A stretch of DNA of 14,017 nt from Methanoregula sp. (GCA_003157895.1 PMKW01000118.1:1-14017), one strand, 5' to 3'. Shown: positions 1-6,847, counted from the stretch's first letter. Made by a program: numbers and translations. The notes: generated by a model not told the origin, from the letters alone.

Positions 1-51
1 CAAAATTCATCCGGAATACCGGTAGTCCGTACATCTGAAAACTCAAAGCAC

Positions 52-56
52 AGGAG
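52..56 (+). promoter_or_regulatory. Shine-Dalgarno site of the first gene
   Basis: AGGAG lies ten bases before the ATG at 67 and fixes that start. It sits inside the short palindrome GGAGCTCC. No convincing TATA box is visible in the 50 bases upstream, so the promoter may lie outside the window. Confidence 0.6.
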
Positions 57-66
57 CTCCTGAACC

Positions 67-711
67 ATGAACAAGCACCGTATCAACACTACTATCTCCA
101 AAAAACACTGGGACCTGCTGAAAAAATATACCGATACGTATGAGACCCAGCAGAAAGTTCTGGAACAGGCCTTGGAAAATCTGGATACCCGGCAGAACCA
201 GAGATCCGCATTATCCCAGGAACAGGAACTTGCGGTTCGTTTTCTGGAAGTAAAAGCGATGTGTCTCATCCAGAAAGACGGGTTACTGATGCTGCTGGAA
301 AATCTTGATCCGGAAACCATGCAGAAGTATGTGGACCATAACAAGCCCATGGAATATGCACTGGAATATTATTATCAGAAGCCCCTGAAAGAATGTCAGA
401 TGACAGAGGTCGTTGAAGGGATCGCCATCAATGCCCGGATGTCCTGCTGGTTCGACACGGTCGATTATACCGATGATGGTGACTATTACACGCTGAAAAT
501 TACTCATTGTCTGGGAGTTAATGCCACAAACCTCATCAGAATAATGATCGAAAGTGCTACTGCCACGTATGGTGTCTTGGCCGAGAGCACGATCTCCGGG
601 AAGACCTGGTTTATAAAAATCTTCAAAAATGACAATCCTTGTGGTGAGGCGGTATGTACGGATAGTACCGGCATAACCTACCGTTACGGCTGGCAATCAA
701 CCCCCGTTTAA
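67..711 (+). CDS. Ribbon-helix-helix-like N-terminus with an unrecognised C-terminal domain
   Basis: A 214-residue soluble protein with no signal peptide or membrane segment. Residues 1-40 fit a ribbon-helix-helix DNA-binding fold: a short basic strand (RINTTIS) followed by two amphipathic helices, ending near EQALENL. This suggests a dimeric transcriptional regulator. Residues 50-100 are helical and acidic. Residues 105-200 look alpha/beta, with Cys and His residues (C110, C126, and THC near 147-149) that could bind a ligand or metal; I do not recognise this domain. The ATG is preceded by AGGAG. The gene converges on the lipoprotein at 734, with 22 bases between the stop codons, so the two are not co-transcribed. 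A sensor-regulator role is inference from the N-terminal pattern only. Confidence 0.8.
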   Translation: MNKHRINTTISKKHWDLLKKYTDTYETQQKVLEQALENLDTRQNQRSALSQEQELAVRFLEVKAMCLIQKDGLLMLLENLDPETMQKYVDHNKPMEYALEYYYQKPLKECQMTEVVEGIAINARMSCWFDTVDYTDDGDYYTLKITHCLGVNATNLIRIMIESATATYGVLAESTISGKTWFIKIFKNDNPCGEAVCTDSTGITYRYGWQSTPV

Positions 712-728
712 TAAATAAAAAAAAGGGC
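712..728 (-). terminator. Oligo-T terminator of the A+B lipoprotein
   Basis: Read on the minus strand, the TAA of the lipoprotein is followed by CCCGGGCCC and then an eight-T tract with further T-rich sequence. Archaeal transcription ends at such T tracts. On the plus strand this is an A tract, so it would not serve the upstream gene. The CCCGGGC after the stop is shared with the paralogue at 6163. Confidence 0.55.
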
Positions 729-733
729 CCGGG

Positions 734-1999
734 TTATCCCTGGGCGTTGAGTTCCAGGGATACAGTACCCGCGGTGCCGCTGCCCATCATCTTCACAACC
801 GGCCCGCCGGTTGCTATCCACACCGTTTCCGTGCTGCCATCCTGTATAGTAGTGGTATACTTATTGGCGGTAAATGTCCCGGCAGGAACGGTCACGGAAT
901 CAGGACCGTTGTAGGTGAACGTGGTACCTGAGGGGACTGTGTTCACATCATTGGGATCGCCCTGCCCGACTCCCTGGGAACTGCAGTCCATGGATGCCGG
1001 CATCCCCTGTACGGGGTTCGAGTACCGTATGGTGCACACACCATTCCTGGTCCACTTGATGTACATGTCCATGGCCGATTGCTTCTTGGTGGTTGGAAAA
1101 TTCGGATCGACCGCAGTAAGTTTATACTCTACCCAGTTGTATGAGCCGCCTCCGAAAACACCGGAAGCACTGACCGAGGATCCCGTTGCCGGGGTACTTC
1201 CACTGGTCCCGGTACCTGTGCTGCCTGCGGTGGTTCCGCTTGTTCCACTGTTCCCGCTGGTACTGCTGTCGGTTAATCCTCCGGAACTGGCCGATCCTGT
1301 ATTTGTTCCGGATGCGGCCTGGTCCGACCTGCTGATAATCTTCCCGGCGAAGTTGCTATTTCCATTGGGACATTCCTTCGCTTTGGACTGGTCCAAATCG
1401 GGTGTATGCACCATCATTTCTCCGATAAATGTTGATCCACCTGGCTCCATGTTTAAATTAAACACGCCATTATCGGCGGTGTTATCTTGAGATGTATATA
1501 TTGAACCAAAATCCAAATCACAGTACGCCTTCCAGGTACCTGACAGGGCTCCGGTACTGTCTACCGTCCCTGTATACGTAATTGGACATCCGTGTCTTGT
1601 TATTATTCCCGAACCAGTAACAGCACAACCCGTCTGCGTGAATGTGATCGACATAGCGCGGTTACCATTAGGAGCGATCATATCCGTCCAGGGATCGGGA
1701 TTATCCGTGGTAGCAGGGTAAAAAGCCGGTCGTAAATCCTTACATACTGCAGTATCAAACCCCGCATTCCATTTTCCGGTCCACGATGTTGCCGCAGTTA
1801 CCGCCGGGCAGGTTGCTGCCGTGGCGGACGCGGATGCTGCCTGGCCGGATGAGGACGCTGATCCTGAACTTCCTGATGAAGTCGTAGTTGTTCCTAATGA
1901 CGATGTTGTTCCAAAGGTCTTGTTGAAAGTACACCCGGCAAGTGCCACGGCGATAACAACTAAAAAGACTGCGATAATGCCATATGATGAAATCTTCAC
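734..1999 (-). CDS. Two-domain (A+B) cell-surface lipoprotein
   Basis: A 421-residue predicted lipoprotein. Residues 1-22 form a signal peptide ending in the lipobox ALAG before Cys23. A Ser/Gly/Thr linker leads to domain A (about 64-224), with SWTGKW, FTQTGCAVTGS, GTVDSTGALSGTW and NMEPGGSTFIG; this spacing recalls lipocalin-like barrels. A second Ser/Gly/Thr linker (225-280) leads to domain B (281-421), with YNWVEYK, QGMPASMDC, VTVPAGTF and a closing SLELNAQG. Domain A matches the protein at 2769-3425 and domain B the one at 6163-6756, so this is a fusion of two units found separately nearby. I chose the GTG at 1999 over an in-frame TTG at 2014 because GGTGG precedes it by six bases and it puts Cys at 23, as in all paralogues. 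It probably sits on the outer face of the membrane; ligand unknown. Confidence 0.88.
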   Translation of the reverse strand: MKISSYGIIAVFLVVIAVALAGCTFNKTFGTTSSLGTTTTSSGSSGSASSSGQAASASATAATCPAVTAATSWTGKWNAGFDTAVCKDLRPAFYPATTDNPDPWTDMIAPNGNRAMSITFTQTGCAVTGSGIITRHGCPITYTGTVDSTGALSGTWKAYCDLDFGSIYTSQDNTADNGVFNLNMEPGGSTFIGEMMVHTPDLDQSKAKECPNGNSNFAGKIISRSDQAASGTNTGSASSGGLTDSSTSGNSGTSGTTAGSTGTGTSGSTPATGSSVSASGVFGGGSYNWVEYKLTAVDPNFPTTKKQSAMDMYIKWTRNGVCTIRYSNPVQGMPASMDCSSQGVGQGDPNDVNTVPSGTTFTYNGPDSVTVPAGTFTANKYTTTIQDGSTETVWIATGGPVVKMMGSGTAGTVSLELNAQG

Positions 2000-2063
2000 G
2001 GTATTCCACCCCAAATCTTAAAAAACCCCGTTGACAATGCCGAAAGAAAGGCACTGATGCAAG

Positions 2064-2074
2064 GGTATAAATTT
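2064..2074 (-). promoter_or_regulatory. TATA box for the A+B lipoprotein
   Basis: The minus strand reads AAATTTATACCC here. A start site about 27 bases downstream, near 2040, would leave a leader of about 40 bases carrying the GGTGG ribosome site before the GTG at 1999. Confidence 0.45.
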
Positions 2075-2106
2075 CTATTGGATGTTCGATTATAAAACGG
2101 GTATCC

Positions 2107-2130
2107 GCATGCTATACGTATATAGTACGC
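2107..2130. repeat. Imperfect 24-base palindrome, operator-like
   Basis: Arms GCATGCTATA and TATAGTACGC flank a CGTA centre and pair at 8 of 10 positions. The core TATACGTATA (2113-2122) is a perfect ten-base palindrome. It lies upstream of the lipoprotein TATA box (2064-2074), where an activator or repressor could bind. A regulatory role is inference. Confidence 0.35.
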
Positions 2131-2185
2131 ATCGCAGGATCCGAAGGCCCAGGCAGCAGTCTGGTTTCTGTCGTGTCATTGAGCG

Positions 2186-2737
2186 TCAGGGATGAGGGGG
2201 ATTCGTGATCCTGTCACCGGGAGAAGACGGCAAGTCTGTGTTGTTGAATGAACACACAGATCCCCCGATCACCTTGCTTCGTATACCGTTACTGTTCTCG
2301 TCAGGAATCACGAACGAGTGAATACTCTCATTAGCCATTATATCGTTTACACGGATACCGGCAAGGATCCGCAGGCCTGCATCACAGATCGACGGTAACC
2401 TCCAGGGAAAATTTGCCTTATCTGAGCTCGACCCGTCCTCATCCCCATGCCACCAGTTCATCCATCGAGTACCCGTCAGGATCCGAACTCCGGATCTGGA
2501 GCGTTTTCAGGGGGGGAGCGATGCCGGGTGCTCCACCGAGGAGAACGTTCCGTTGAATACCTGTGAATAATTCAGGAGGGTGCCAACCGGGGGAAAGGCC
2601 GTGCCGGTGGTAGCACCGGACGGTTTTGCCCCGAAATCCCCCTCCTTTTCCGGTGTCGTTGGAGTCGGGCATCCGGTGCAGGCAAGGGCGATGACCAGGA
2701 TACCCGCAAGTCCGAGATATACTGCAGAGGGTCTCAT
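2186..2737 (-). pseudogene. Decayed lipoprotein gene with intact signal peptide
   Basis: The 5' end is intact: AAGGA precedes the ATG at 2737, followed by a 22-residue signal peptide ending CTG before Cys23, the same length as in the neighbouring lipoproteins. The frame runs for 76 residues and ends in TGA at 2507, next to a run of seven G (2510-2516 on the plus strand). Beyond it, protein-like sequence continues in changing frames: one reads SSDPDGYSMDELVAWG, another FSLEVTVDL, and the original frame again reads IMANESIHSFVIPDENSNG before a stop at 2186. At least two or three frameshifts are needed to join these, so I read it as a dead gene rather than two small ones. The encoded domain does not clearly match domain A or B. 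Sequencing error at the G run is possible but would not explain every break. Confidence 0.6.
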
Positions 2738-2749
2738 TCATAATCCTTG

Positions 2750-2764
2750 AAAAAAAGGAAAAAA
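2750..2764 (-). terminator. Double oligo-T tract after the domain-A lipoprotein
   Basis: On the minus strand the stop codon of the lipoprotein at 2769 is followed at once by six T, CC and seven T. This is a strong archaeal termination signal and separates that gene from the decayed gene downstream. Confidence 0.6.
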
Positions 2765-2768
2765 CTGG

Positions 2769-3425
2769 TTATGCCCGCTTGCCGACCCAGTTGCTGTTGG
2801 CGCTGTCGCAGTTGTCTGTTTTGTATTTCGCCATATCTGCTGCTGACACCCCAAATGTGCCGATAAAGGTCGATCCGCCGGGTTCCATGTTAAGGCTCCA
2901 TGACCCGGAATCTGTGGTACCATCTGATGATGTTGCGCCGTCTGTTTCGATATTACAGTACGCATGCCATGTACCCGAGGCAGCGCCCGTGCTGTCAACC
3001 TTGCCGGTGAGGGTTATCGGGCATCCGGGCGTCGCCACGAGGGTTCCGTTCGGACCAACGGTAATGGACCCGGTCACGTCGCAGCCGTTCTGGGTGAAGG
3101 TGACGGGGAAGTCCATAACGCCTGCCATCGTGCTCTCCCAGGGTGTAGGGTTGTCAGCAGTCGCCGGGTAGAAATGGATCCGGGCATCGAAACATGGATC
3201 GCTATAACCCCAGCTGACCCATTTGCCGGACCACGATGTCGCGGCTGTCACTACGGGGCAGGTTCCTCCGGAACCCGCAGGCGCTGTCCCGGATACTGCA
3301 GCAGGTGCTGGTGTCCCGGCTGAAGACGTGGATGTACCCGAGGGTTTGATAGACGAACATCCGGCAAATGCAAGGGCAGCCACGATCAGGACGGCTGCCA
3401 GAAGTGTGTAATACGAGAGCTTCAT
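2769..3425 (-). CDS. Single-domain (A) cell-surface lipoprotein
   Basis: A 218-residue predicted lipoprotein. The signal peptide (1-22) ends AFAG before Cys23. A short Ser/Thr/Pro/Ala/Gly linker follows to about residue 54, then one copy of domain A. The domain carries TCPVVTAATSW and SGKWVSW, FTQNGCDVTGS, a GCPITLTG turn, VDSTGAASGTWHAYC and NMEPGGSTFIG, and ends SNWVGKRA. These match domain A of the 734-1999 protein nearly block for block, including paired Cys residues that may form disulfides. I start at the ATG at 3425, not the in-frame ATG at 3449: it has GGGAAG upstream, gives Cys23, and removes a charged eight-residue tail that no paralogue has. Function unknown; the W-x-G-x-W and VTG-x blocks suggest a ligand-binding barrel, by inference. 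Confidence 0.87.
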   Translation of the reverse strand: MKLSYYTLLAAVLIVAALAFAGCSSIKPSGTSTSSAGTPAPAAVSGTAPAGSGGTCPVVTAATSWSGKWVSWGYSDPCFDARIHFYPATADNPTPWESTMAGVMDFPVTFTQNGCDVTGSITVGPNGTLVATPGCPITLTGKVDSTGAASGTWHAYCNIETDGATSSDGTTDSGSWSLNMEPGGSTFIGTFGVSAADMAKYKTDNCDSANSNWVGKRA

Positions 3426-3892
3426 ATGATCGCTTCCCTTTTGTTTCAAATTCCCGGCACGATGTCTCCATCCCAGGGAGTGAGACGGTGTCAGGATACC
3501 AGCATTAAAAATCCTATCTCTTATTAATGTTCCGAAATTTTATTTTGATAAAATCTGAATACGTTTTTTTCGGGCCGTGTGGGTCAGTCAGCCGCCAGAA
3601 TGCCGACCCCGTCGGTAAGCTGACACATACAGTACGTTGTGCTGAGGCGAGCGGGTCTCCGGCAACCTATCCCTCTGTTATCATCTTCCTTCTTAGACGG
3701 TCGGTCATGGTTTTTATAAAATTTTATTTATGAACGAATGCTCTCATGATGTCATTCTACCGGTCATGCGAATACTGGCAGATCCGCGACTTCGGGTAAT
3801 ACCTTCCCGGCCTCGTAACCGCAATCCGGGGTCTTTTTTAAGTTATCATCAAACCGAAACCTTCATTCCCGCCCTCCCCCCAGACTCTCCGC
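3426..3892. other. Non-coding interval between divergent genes
   Basis: I see no convincing gene in these 467 bases; the short open frames have no ribosome site and no protein-like composition. On the minus side, a TATA-like CATTAAAAATCC (3503-3514) probably drives the domain-A lipoprotein with a leader of about 50 bases. A nested inverted repeat lies at 3587-3624. A/T-rich sequence near 3712-3730 could be another promoter. TTTTTTAAGT at 3834-3843 is the best TATA candidate for the dehydrogenase at 3893. Confidence 0.5.
3587..3624. repeat. Nested inverted repeat, possible structured RNA
   Basis: An outer pair GTCAGC (3587-3592) and GCTGAC (3619-3624) encloses an inner perfect hairpin, CCGAC-CCC-GTCGG (3603-3615). 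The arrangement could fold on either strand. It lies in non-coding DNA, and an eight-base T-rich tract precedes it on the plus strand. It matches no riboswitch or tRNA that I recognise. Confidence 0.3.
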
Positions 3893-4738
3893 ATGGCACA
3901 ACCGGTCATTCTGGTCACCGGTTCCACGGACGGTATCGGGAAGGCGACGGCCGCCGAACTCCTCTCCCGCGGAGGGGCTGCTGTGATCATCCATGGCAAG
4001 AGCGAAAAGGAGGTGCGGGTTGCTCAGCGGGAGCTTGCCAAGAGGTCAGGCGGCGAAAGACCGGATACGGTTACCGCGGATTTCTCCGACATGGACCAGA
4101 TCCGGTGGATGGCAGAAGACCTCCTGACACGGTATTCTTCACTGAATGTTCTCATCAATAATGCCGGCACATACCAGAAGACCCGGCAGTTCTCGGAGCA
4201 GGGAATCGAACTGACCTTTGCAGTCAATTATCTTGCCCCCTTCCTGCTGACCGGTCTGCTTCTGCCCCTGCTCCGGAAGGGAGCGCCCGCACGGATCGTC
4301 ACGGTTGCCTCGAGCGCTCACGAAGACGTTGACCGGATTGACTGGAATGATCTCCCGGCATGGTACCATTACCGGGCATGGGATGCCTATGCCCTCTCGA
4401 AGTTTGCCGATATCACCTTCACGTACATGCTTGCACGAAAGATTGCCGGCACCGGTGTGACCGTGAACTGTCTCCATCCCGGTGTGACCAATACCCATAT
4501 CCTGAAGACTGCATTTCCCGGTGTTTCCGGAATCTCACCGGAAGAAGGGGCACAGACATCCGTCTACCTTGCCCTTTCCCCTCATGTTACCCCGATATCG
4601 GGCCGGTATTTCGATGGTAAAAAAGCTGTTCCGTCTTCGAAGCTGACCCGGAACCGGACCGTGCAGGAACGGCTGTGGAAACTGGCGGAGGAGCTCACCA
4701 ACGTCCCTGCGAATCCGAAGGGGAAATCCGGGCTTTAA
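3893..4738 (+). CDS. Short-chain dehydrogenase/reductase (SDR)
   Basis: A 281-residue NAD(P)-dependent oxidoreductase with a Rossmann fold. The cofactor motif TGSTDGIG is at residues 9-16, NNAG at 89-92, the catalytic Ser at about 140-141 (TVASSAHED), and the active-site YALSK with Tyr166 and Lys170. The segment HPGVTNTHI follows, as in SDRs of the retinol dehydrogenase/WWOX-like type. All catalytic residues are present and the length is normal for the family. The substrate cannot be read from the sequence; it is probably a small carbonyl or alcohol compound in the cytoplasm. The ATG at 3893 starts just before the first strand of the fold, with no clear Shine-Dalgarno site. TTTTTTAAGT 50 bases upstream may be the TATA box, giving a leader of about 27 bases. 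It stands alone as a transcription unit. Confidence 0.92.
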   Translation: MAQPVILVTGSTDGIGKATAAELLSRGGAAVIIHGKSEKEVRVAQRELAKRSGGERPDTVTADFSDMDQIRWMAEDLLTRYSSLNVLINNAGTYQKTRQFSEQGIELTFAVNYLAPFLLTGLLLPLLRKGAPARIVTVASSAHEDVDRIDWNDLPAWYHYRAWDAYALSKFADITFTYMLARKIAGTGVTVNCLHPGVTNTHILKTAFPGVSGISPEEGAQTSVYLALSPHVTPISGRYFDGKKAVPSSKLTRNRTVQERLWKLAEELTNVPANPKGKSGL

Positions 4739-4956
4739 TGCGGGCAGACCCCTCAGGAACCAGAAGTATCTCTCCCTCTTCTTTTCATTCGGTACGATCT
4801 CTCCTTTTATTCCCATTATAAAAACCACCCCCACATACTCCTCCATCTGCAGAGCACCATGGTGCCATGAGAGGATATCGTCCGGGCCCGGTACAGGGTG
4901 CAGAAGTGAATTTGAAAACATAATGTTTTTGATAAGGGACTTCCTCATACAAGCAT

Positions 4957-5511
4957 ATGAAACGTGTCCCCCTTGTGCTCGTCCTTCTCCTGGTGGCGAT
5001 GTCGGTTCTGGTTACCGGTCCCGTTGCCGCACAGGCTTCAGGAAATGGAAACTCCGGAAATTCCTTCCTAGACATCGCCCTGGCGGGGATAAAAAATCCC
5101 CTCATCTCTCCGTGTTCCAGTCCCGGCTGGAAGCTGATCTATATGTTCGTAAGCAATCCCGGGGAAGAATTTAACGCGGACCACTGTATCCAGTTCTTCG
5201 CGGTCCAGGCCGGGGACACCACGCAGTGCCCCAATATCCAGCGGGGCGCCCCCATGACCAAGTGTTACTGTCTCATTGCATCGAAGAAGAACGACCCCTC
5301 GATCTGTGACGAGGTACCTTCGACATCCGATCCGGTGGCTTATTTGAGGGTAGACTGCCTGTGGGAGGTTGCGATCCACGACAATAACCCTGCTGCATGC
5401 ACGGCCATGGGCAATGAGAAGATCAGCCGGATGTTCGTCGGCGAGATGAGCCAGCAGACCTGCCTTGCACGCCTGGCGAGCGGCCAGGGAGTCGGGGAGA
5501 GCACCCTATGA
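4957..5511 (+). CDS. Secreted cysteine-rich protein with repeated Cys units
   Basis: A 184-residue exported protein. Residues 1-27 are a Sec-type signal peptide (MKR, a Leu/Val-rich core, then GPVAAQA) with no lipobox Cys, unlike the nearby lipoproteins. The mature part has nine Cys. Its C-terminal half contains two similar units, C105-LIASKKNDPSI-C117 and C134-LWEVAIHDNNPAA-C148, each a short helix ending in (N/D)(D/N)P-x-x-C; a further Cys at 169 (QQTCLARLA) may begin a third. The pattern recalls short Cys-repeat units in archaeal surface proteins, where the Cys pairs clamp helical hairpins; that comparison is from memory. Function unknown. The ATG lacks a Shine-Dalgarno site, and the upstream promoter is unclear. 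The 218 bases before it hold a perfect GCACCATGGTGC palindrome at 4854-4865. Confidence 0.85.
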   Translation: MKRVPLVLVLLLVAMSVLVTGPVAAQASGNGNSGNSFLDIALAGIKNPLISPCSSPGWKLIYMFVSNPGEEFNADHCIQFFAVQAGDTTQCPNIQRGAPMTKCYCLIASKKNDPSICDEVPSTSDPVAYLRVDCLWEVAIHDNNPAACTAMGNEKISRMFVGEMSQQTCLARLASGQGVGESTL

Positions 5512-5607
5512 GCAGCAGTAGGGGTCATACGGGCTGCGGGAAACCTGCAGGAGAGACGGTAATACGCCCGGGTAAAGACCTGAGCAATCAGTATCGCAAC
5601 GAGGGTC

Positions 5608-5613
5608 GGGAGG
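5608..5613 (+). promoter_or_regulatory. Shine-Dalgarno site of the zinc-ribbon gene
   Basis: GGGAGG lies six bases before the ATG at 5620. It fixes that start, which places the zinc-ribbon cysteines at the very N-terminus. Confidence 0.65.
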
Positions 5614-5619
5614 CTGTGT

Positions 5620-6039
5620 ATGTTCTGCAGTGAGTGCGGGACCCAGAACCCCGATACCAATCTGTTCTGTAAGAATTGCGGAAAACCCCTCCCGCGGCGA
5701 CAACCAGCAGCACAGCCGGCAGCGGCAGTCCCGCAAGTTCCGTCCTCCCCCGTGATACCGGTCCCACCTCCCGTAACGGCTGCAGAATCAGTCCCTGCCC
5801 CTGCTCCGGCACCGGGAACAGCACCGAAACGCAAAAGGAACTGGCTGGGTATCGTGAGCCTGATCCTCGGTATTCTCTCATGGGGGATCCTGACCGTTAT
5901 CGTCGCCATTGCTGCCGTCCTGCTCGGTATTATAAGTGTCTTCCTGTTCAGAAAAGCGACCGGCAGAACAGGGATCTCTTCCCTCATCGGGATCGTCCTT
6001 GGTATTGCTGCAATCATTGTATCCATTGCACTGGCCTGA
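5620..6039 (+). CDS. Zinc-ribbon membrane protein (DUF4190-like)
   Basis: A 139-residue protein in three parts. Residues 1-24 are a zinc ribbon with two Cys pairs, CSEC and CKNC, of the type FCxxCGxxN...FCxxCGxxL. Residues 25-68 are a Pro/Ala/Val linker, followed by a basic KRKRN patch. Residues 72-139 contain two hydrophobic helical segments separated by a basic turn (FRKATGRTG), with the Gly spacing of DUF4190-type membrane domains. The zinc ribbon probably faces the cytoplasm, where it may bind protein or nucleic acid. This architecture is common in archaea and bacteria but has no single known function. It follows the secreted Cys-rich gene by 108 bases in the same direction; an oligo-T tract at 6052 ends the unit. 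Confidence 0.85.
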   Translation: MFCSECGTQNPDTNLFCKNCGKPLPRRQPAAQPAAAVPQVPSSPVIPVPPPVTAAESVPAPAPAPGTAPKRKRNWLGIVSLILGILSWGILTVIVAIAAVLLGIISVFLFRKATGRTGISSLIGIVLGIAAIIVSIALA

Positions 6040-6050
6040 ACCGGTAAATT

Positions 6051-6060
6051 CTTTTTTTAT
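6051..6060 (+). terminator. Oligo-T terminator after the zinc-ribbon gene
   Basis: A seven-T tract (6052-6058) begins 13 bases after the stop codon at 6039, consistent with archaeal oligo-T termination on the plus strand. Confidence 0.55.
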
Positions 6061-6133
6061 CTGACTGTGCCCGGGCATATGCGGATCGTGCAGTCCAGCG
6101 ACTTGTTCAACGTATTTAACGGGTCTGCCTGGG

Positions 6134-6150
6134 ATAAAAAAGATAAAAAA
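6134..6150 (-). terminator. Oligo-T terminator of the domain-B lipoprotein
   Basis: On the minus strand, CCCGGGCACCCC after the stop at 6163 is followed by two T tracts of five to six bases. The CCCGGGC matches the sequence just after the stop of the paralogue at 734. Confidence 0.55.
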
Positions 6151-6162
6151 GGGGTGCCCGGG

Positions 6163-6756
6163 TTATCCGATGGCGTTGAGTTCCATGGTCGTGGAACCCT
6201 GGTTGTTACCGCCTACCATTTTGACCATGCCCGTGCCCTTGACAACCCAGAAGGTTGATGTGGCGCCATTCATCGTGGCAGTGTACTTTTCGGCCGTGTA
6301 TGTCCCTGCCGGGACTGTTACGACATCAGGCCCTACGTCCATGAACTTGACATCGGGGTTGGTCGAGCTTATATCGTTCGGGTTGCTTACGGACTTTCCA
6401 CCGGTGGCAGTACAGTCCATGGTGGCCGGCATTCCCTGGGGAGCAGGGTCGAACCGCATCGTGCATTTGCCGCCCTTCTCATACTTGATATATATCGTCA
6501 TTGCTTGGCTGCCGCCGCTGGTGCTCATCTTGTACTCGATCCAGTTGTAGGTGAGGCCTCCGAAAAGACTGGAAGGGCTCACTGCCCCGGATGAGCTGCT
6601 GGATGATCCGGACGATGACGAACCGGATGATGACGAGCTGGTGGCCTGGGTTCCCCCACCTGACGGGGCGGTCGGGCTGCTGCCGGAACATCCTGCAACA
6701 GCAACGGCAATCACGACGAGTATAACTGCAATAATACCGATATGTGAGAATCTCAT
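6163..6756 (-). CDS. Single-domain (B) cell-surface lipoprotein
   Basis: A 197-residue predicted lipoprotein. The signal peptide (1-22, rich in Ile and Val) ends AVAG before Cys23. Residues 24-58 are a Ser/Gly low-complexity linker with long Ser runs. Domain B follows (about 59-197): LFGGLTYNWIEYKMS, YIKYEKGGKCTMRF, QGMPATMDC, a PNDI segment, VTVPAGTYTAEKY, a FWVVKGTGMVKM block and MELNAIG at the end. It is the counterpart of the C-terminal half of the 734-1999 protein. The VPAGTF/Y...KY...W(I/V)...G...VKM pattern recalls DUF3108-like periplasmic domains; that link is tentative. GAGGG lies just upstream of the ATG at 6756. A TATA-like TATTTTTTAATAG (6848-6860, minus) gives a leader of about 70 bases. 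It is divergent from the esterase gene. Confidence 0.88.
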   Translation of the reverse strand: MRFSHIGIIAVILVVIAVAVAGCSGSSPTAPSGGGTQATSSSSSGSSSSGSSSSSSGAVSPSSLFGGLTYNWIEYKMSTSGGSQAMTIYIKYEKGGKCTMRFDPAPQGMPATMDCTATGGKSVSNPNDISSTNPDVKFMDVGPDVVTVPAGTYTAEKYTATMNGATSTFWVVKGTGMVKMVGGNNQGSTTMELNAIG

Positions 6757-6847
6757 AGTCTTCCCTCTGATAATCGAATCACGTCCCCGTCCTGGCTCCC
6801 TTCCTGTCAGGAAACTGTGGGGTACAGGGTGATAGTATCTTCCAGAA

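Noticed and set aside
915..1490. A 191-codon open frame antisense to the A+B lipoprotein
   Set aside because: It is the complement of Ser/Gly/Thr linker and domain codons, giving Pro/Val-rich sequence with no ribosome site or protein-like motif. The lipoprotein on the other strand has a signal peptide and paralogues.
3571..3660. Possible tRNA or known riboswitch around the nested inverted repeat
   Set aside because: There is no T-arm consensus, anticodon arm or acceptor pairing, and no match to riboswitch cores that I know.
3527..4161. Two open frames (68 and 143 codons) ahead of the dehydrogenase
   Set aside because: They lack ribosome sites and family motifs; the second overlaps the dehydrogenase start in another frame and runs on as shadow sequence.
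4854..4865. Perfect palindrome GCACCATGGTGC
   Set aside because: It lies far from a clear promoter and is short enough to occur by chance, so it is noted only in the entry for the gene at 4957.
5340..6026. A 228-codon minus-strand frame across the Cys-rich and zinc-ribbon genes
   Set aside because: It is antisense to two genes with a clear signal peptide and zinc ribbon, and its sequence is Arg/Pro/Ala-rich as expected from a G/C-rich shadow.
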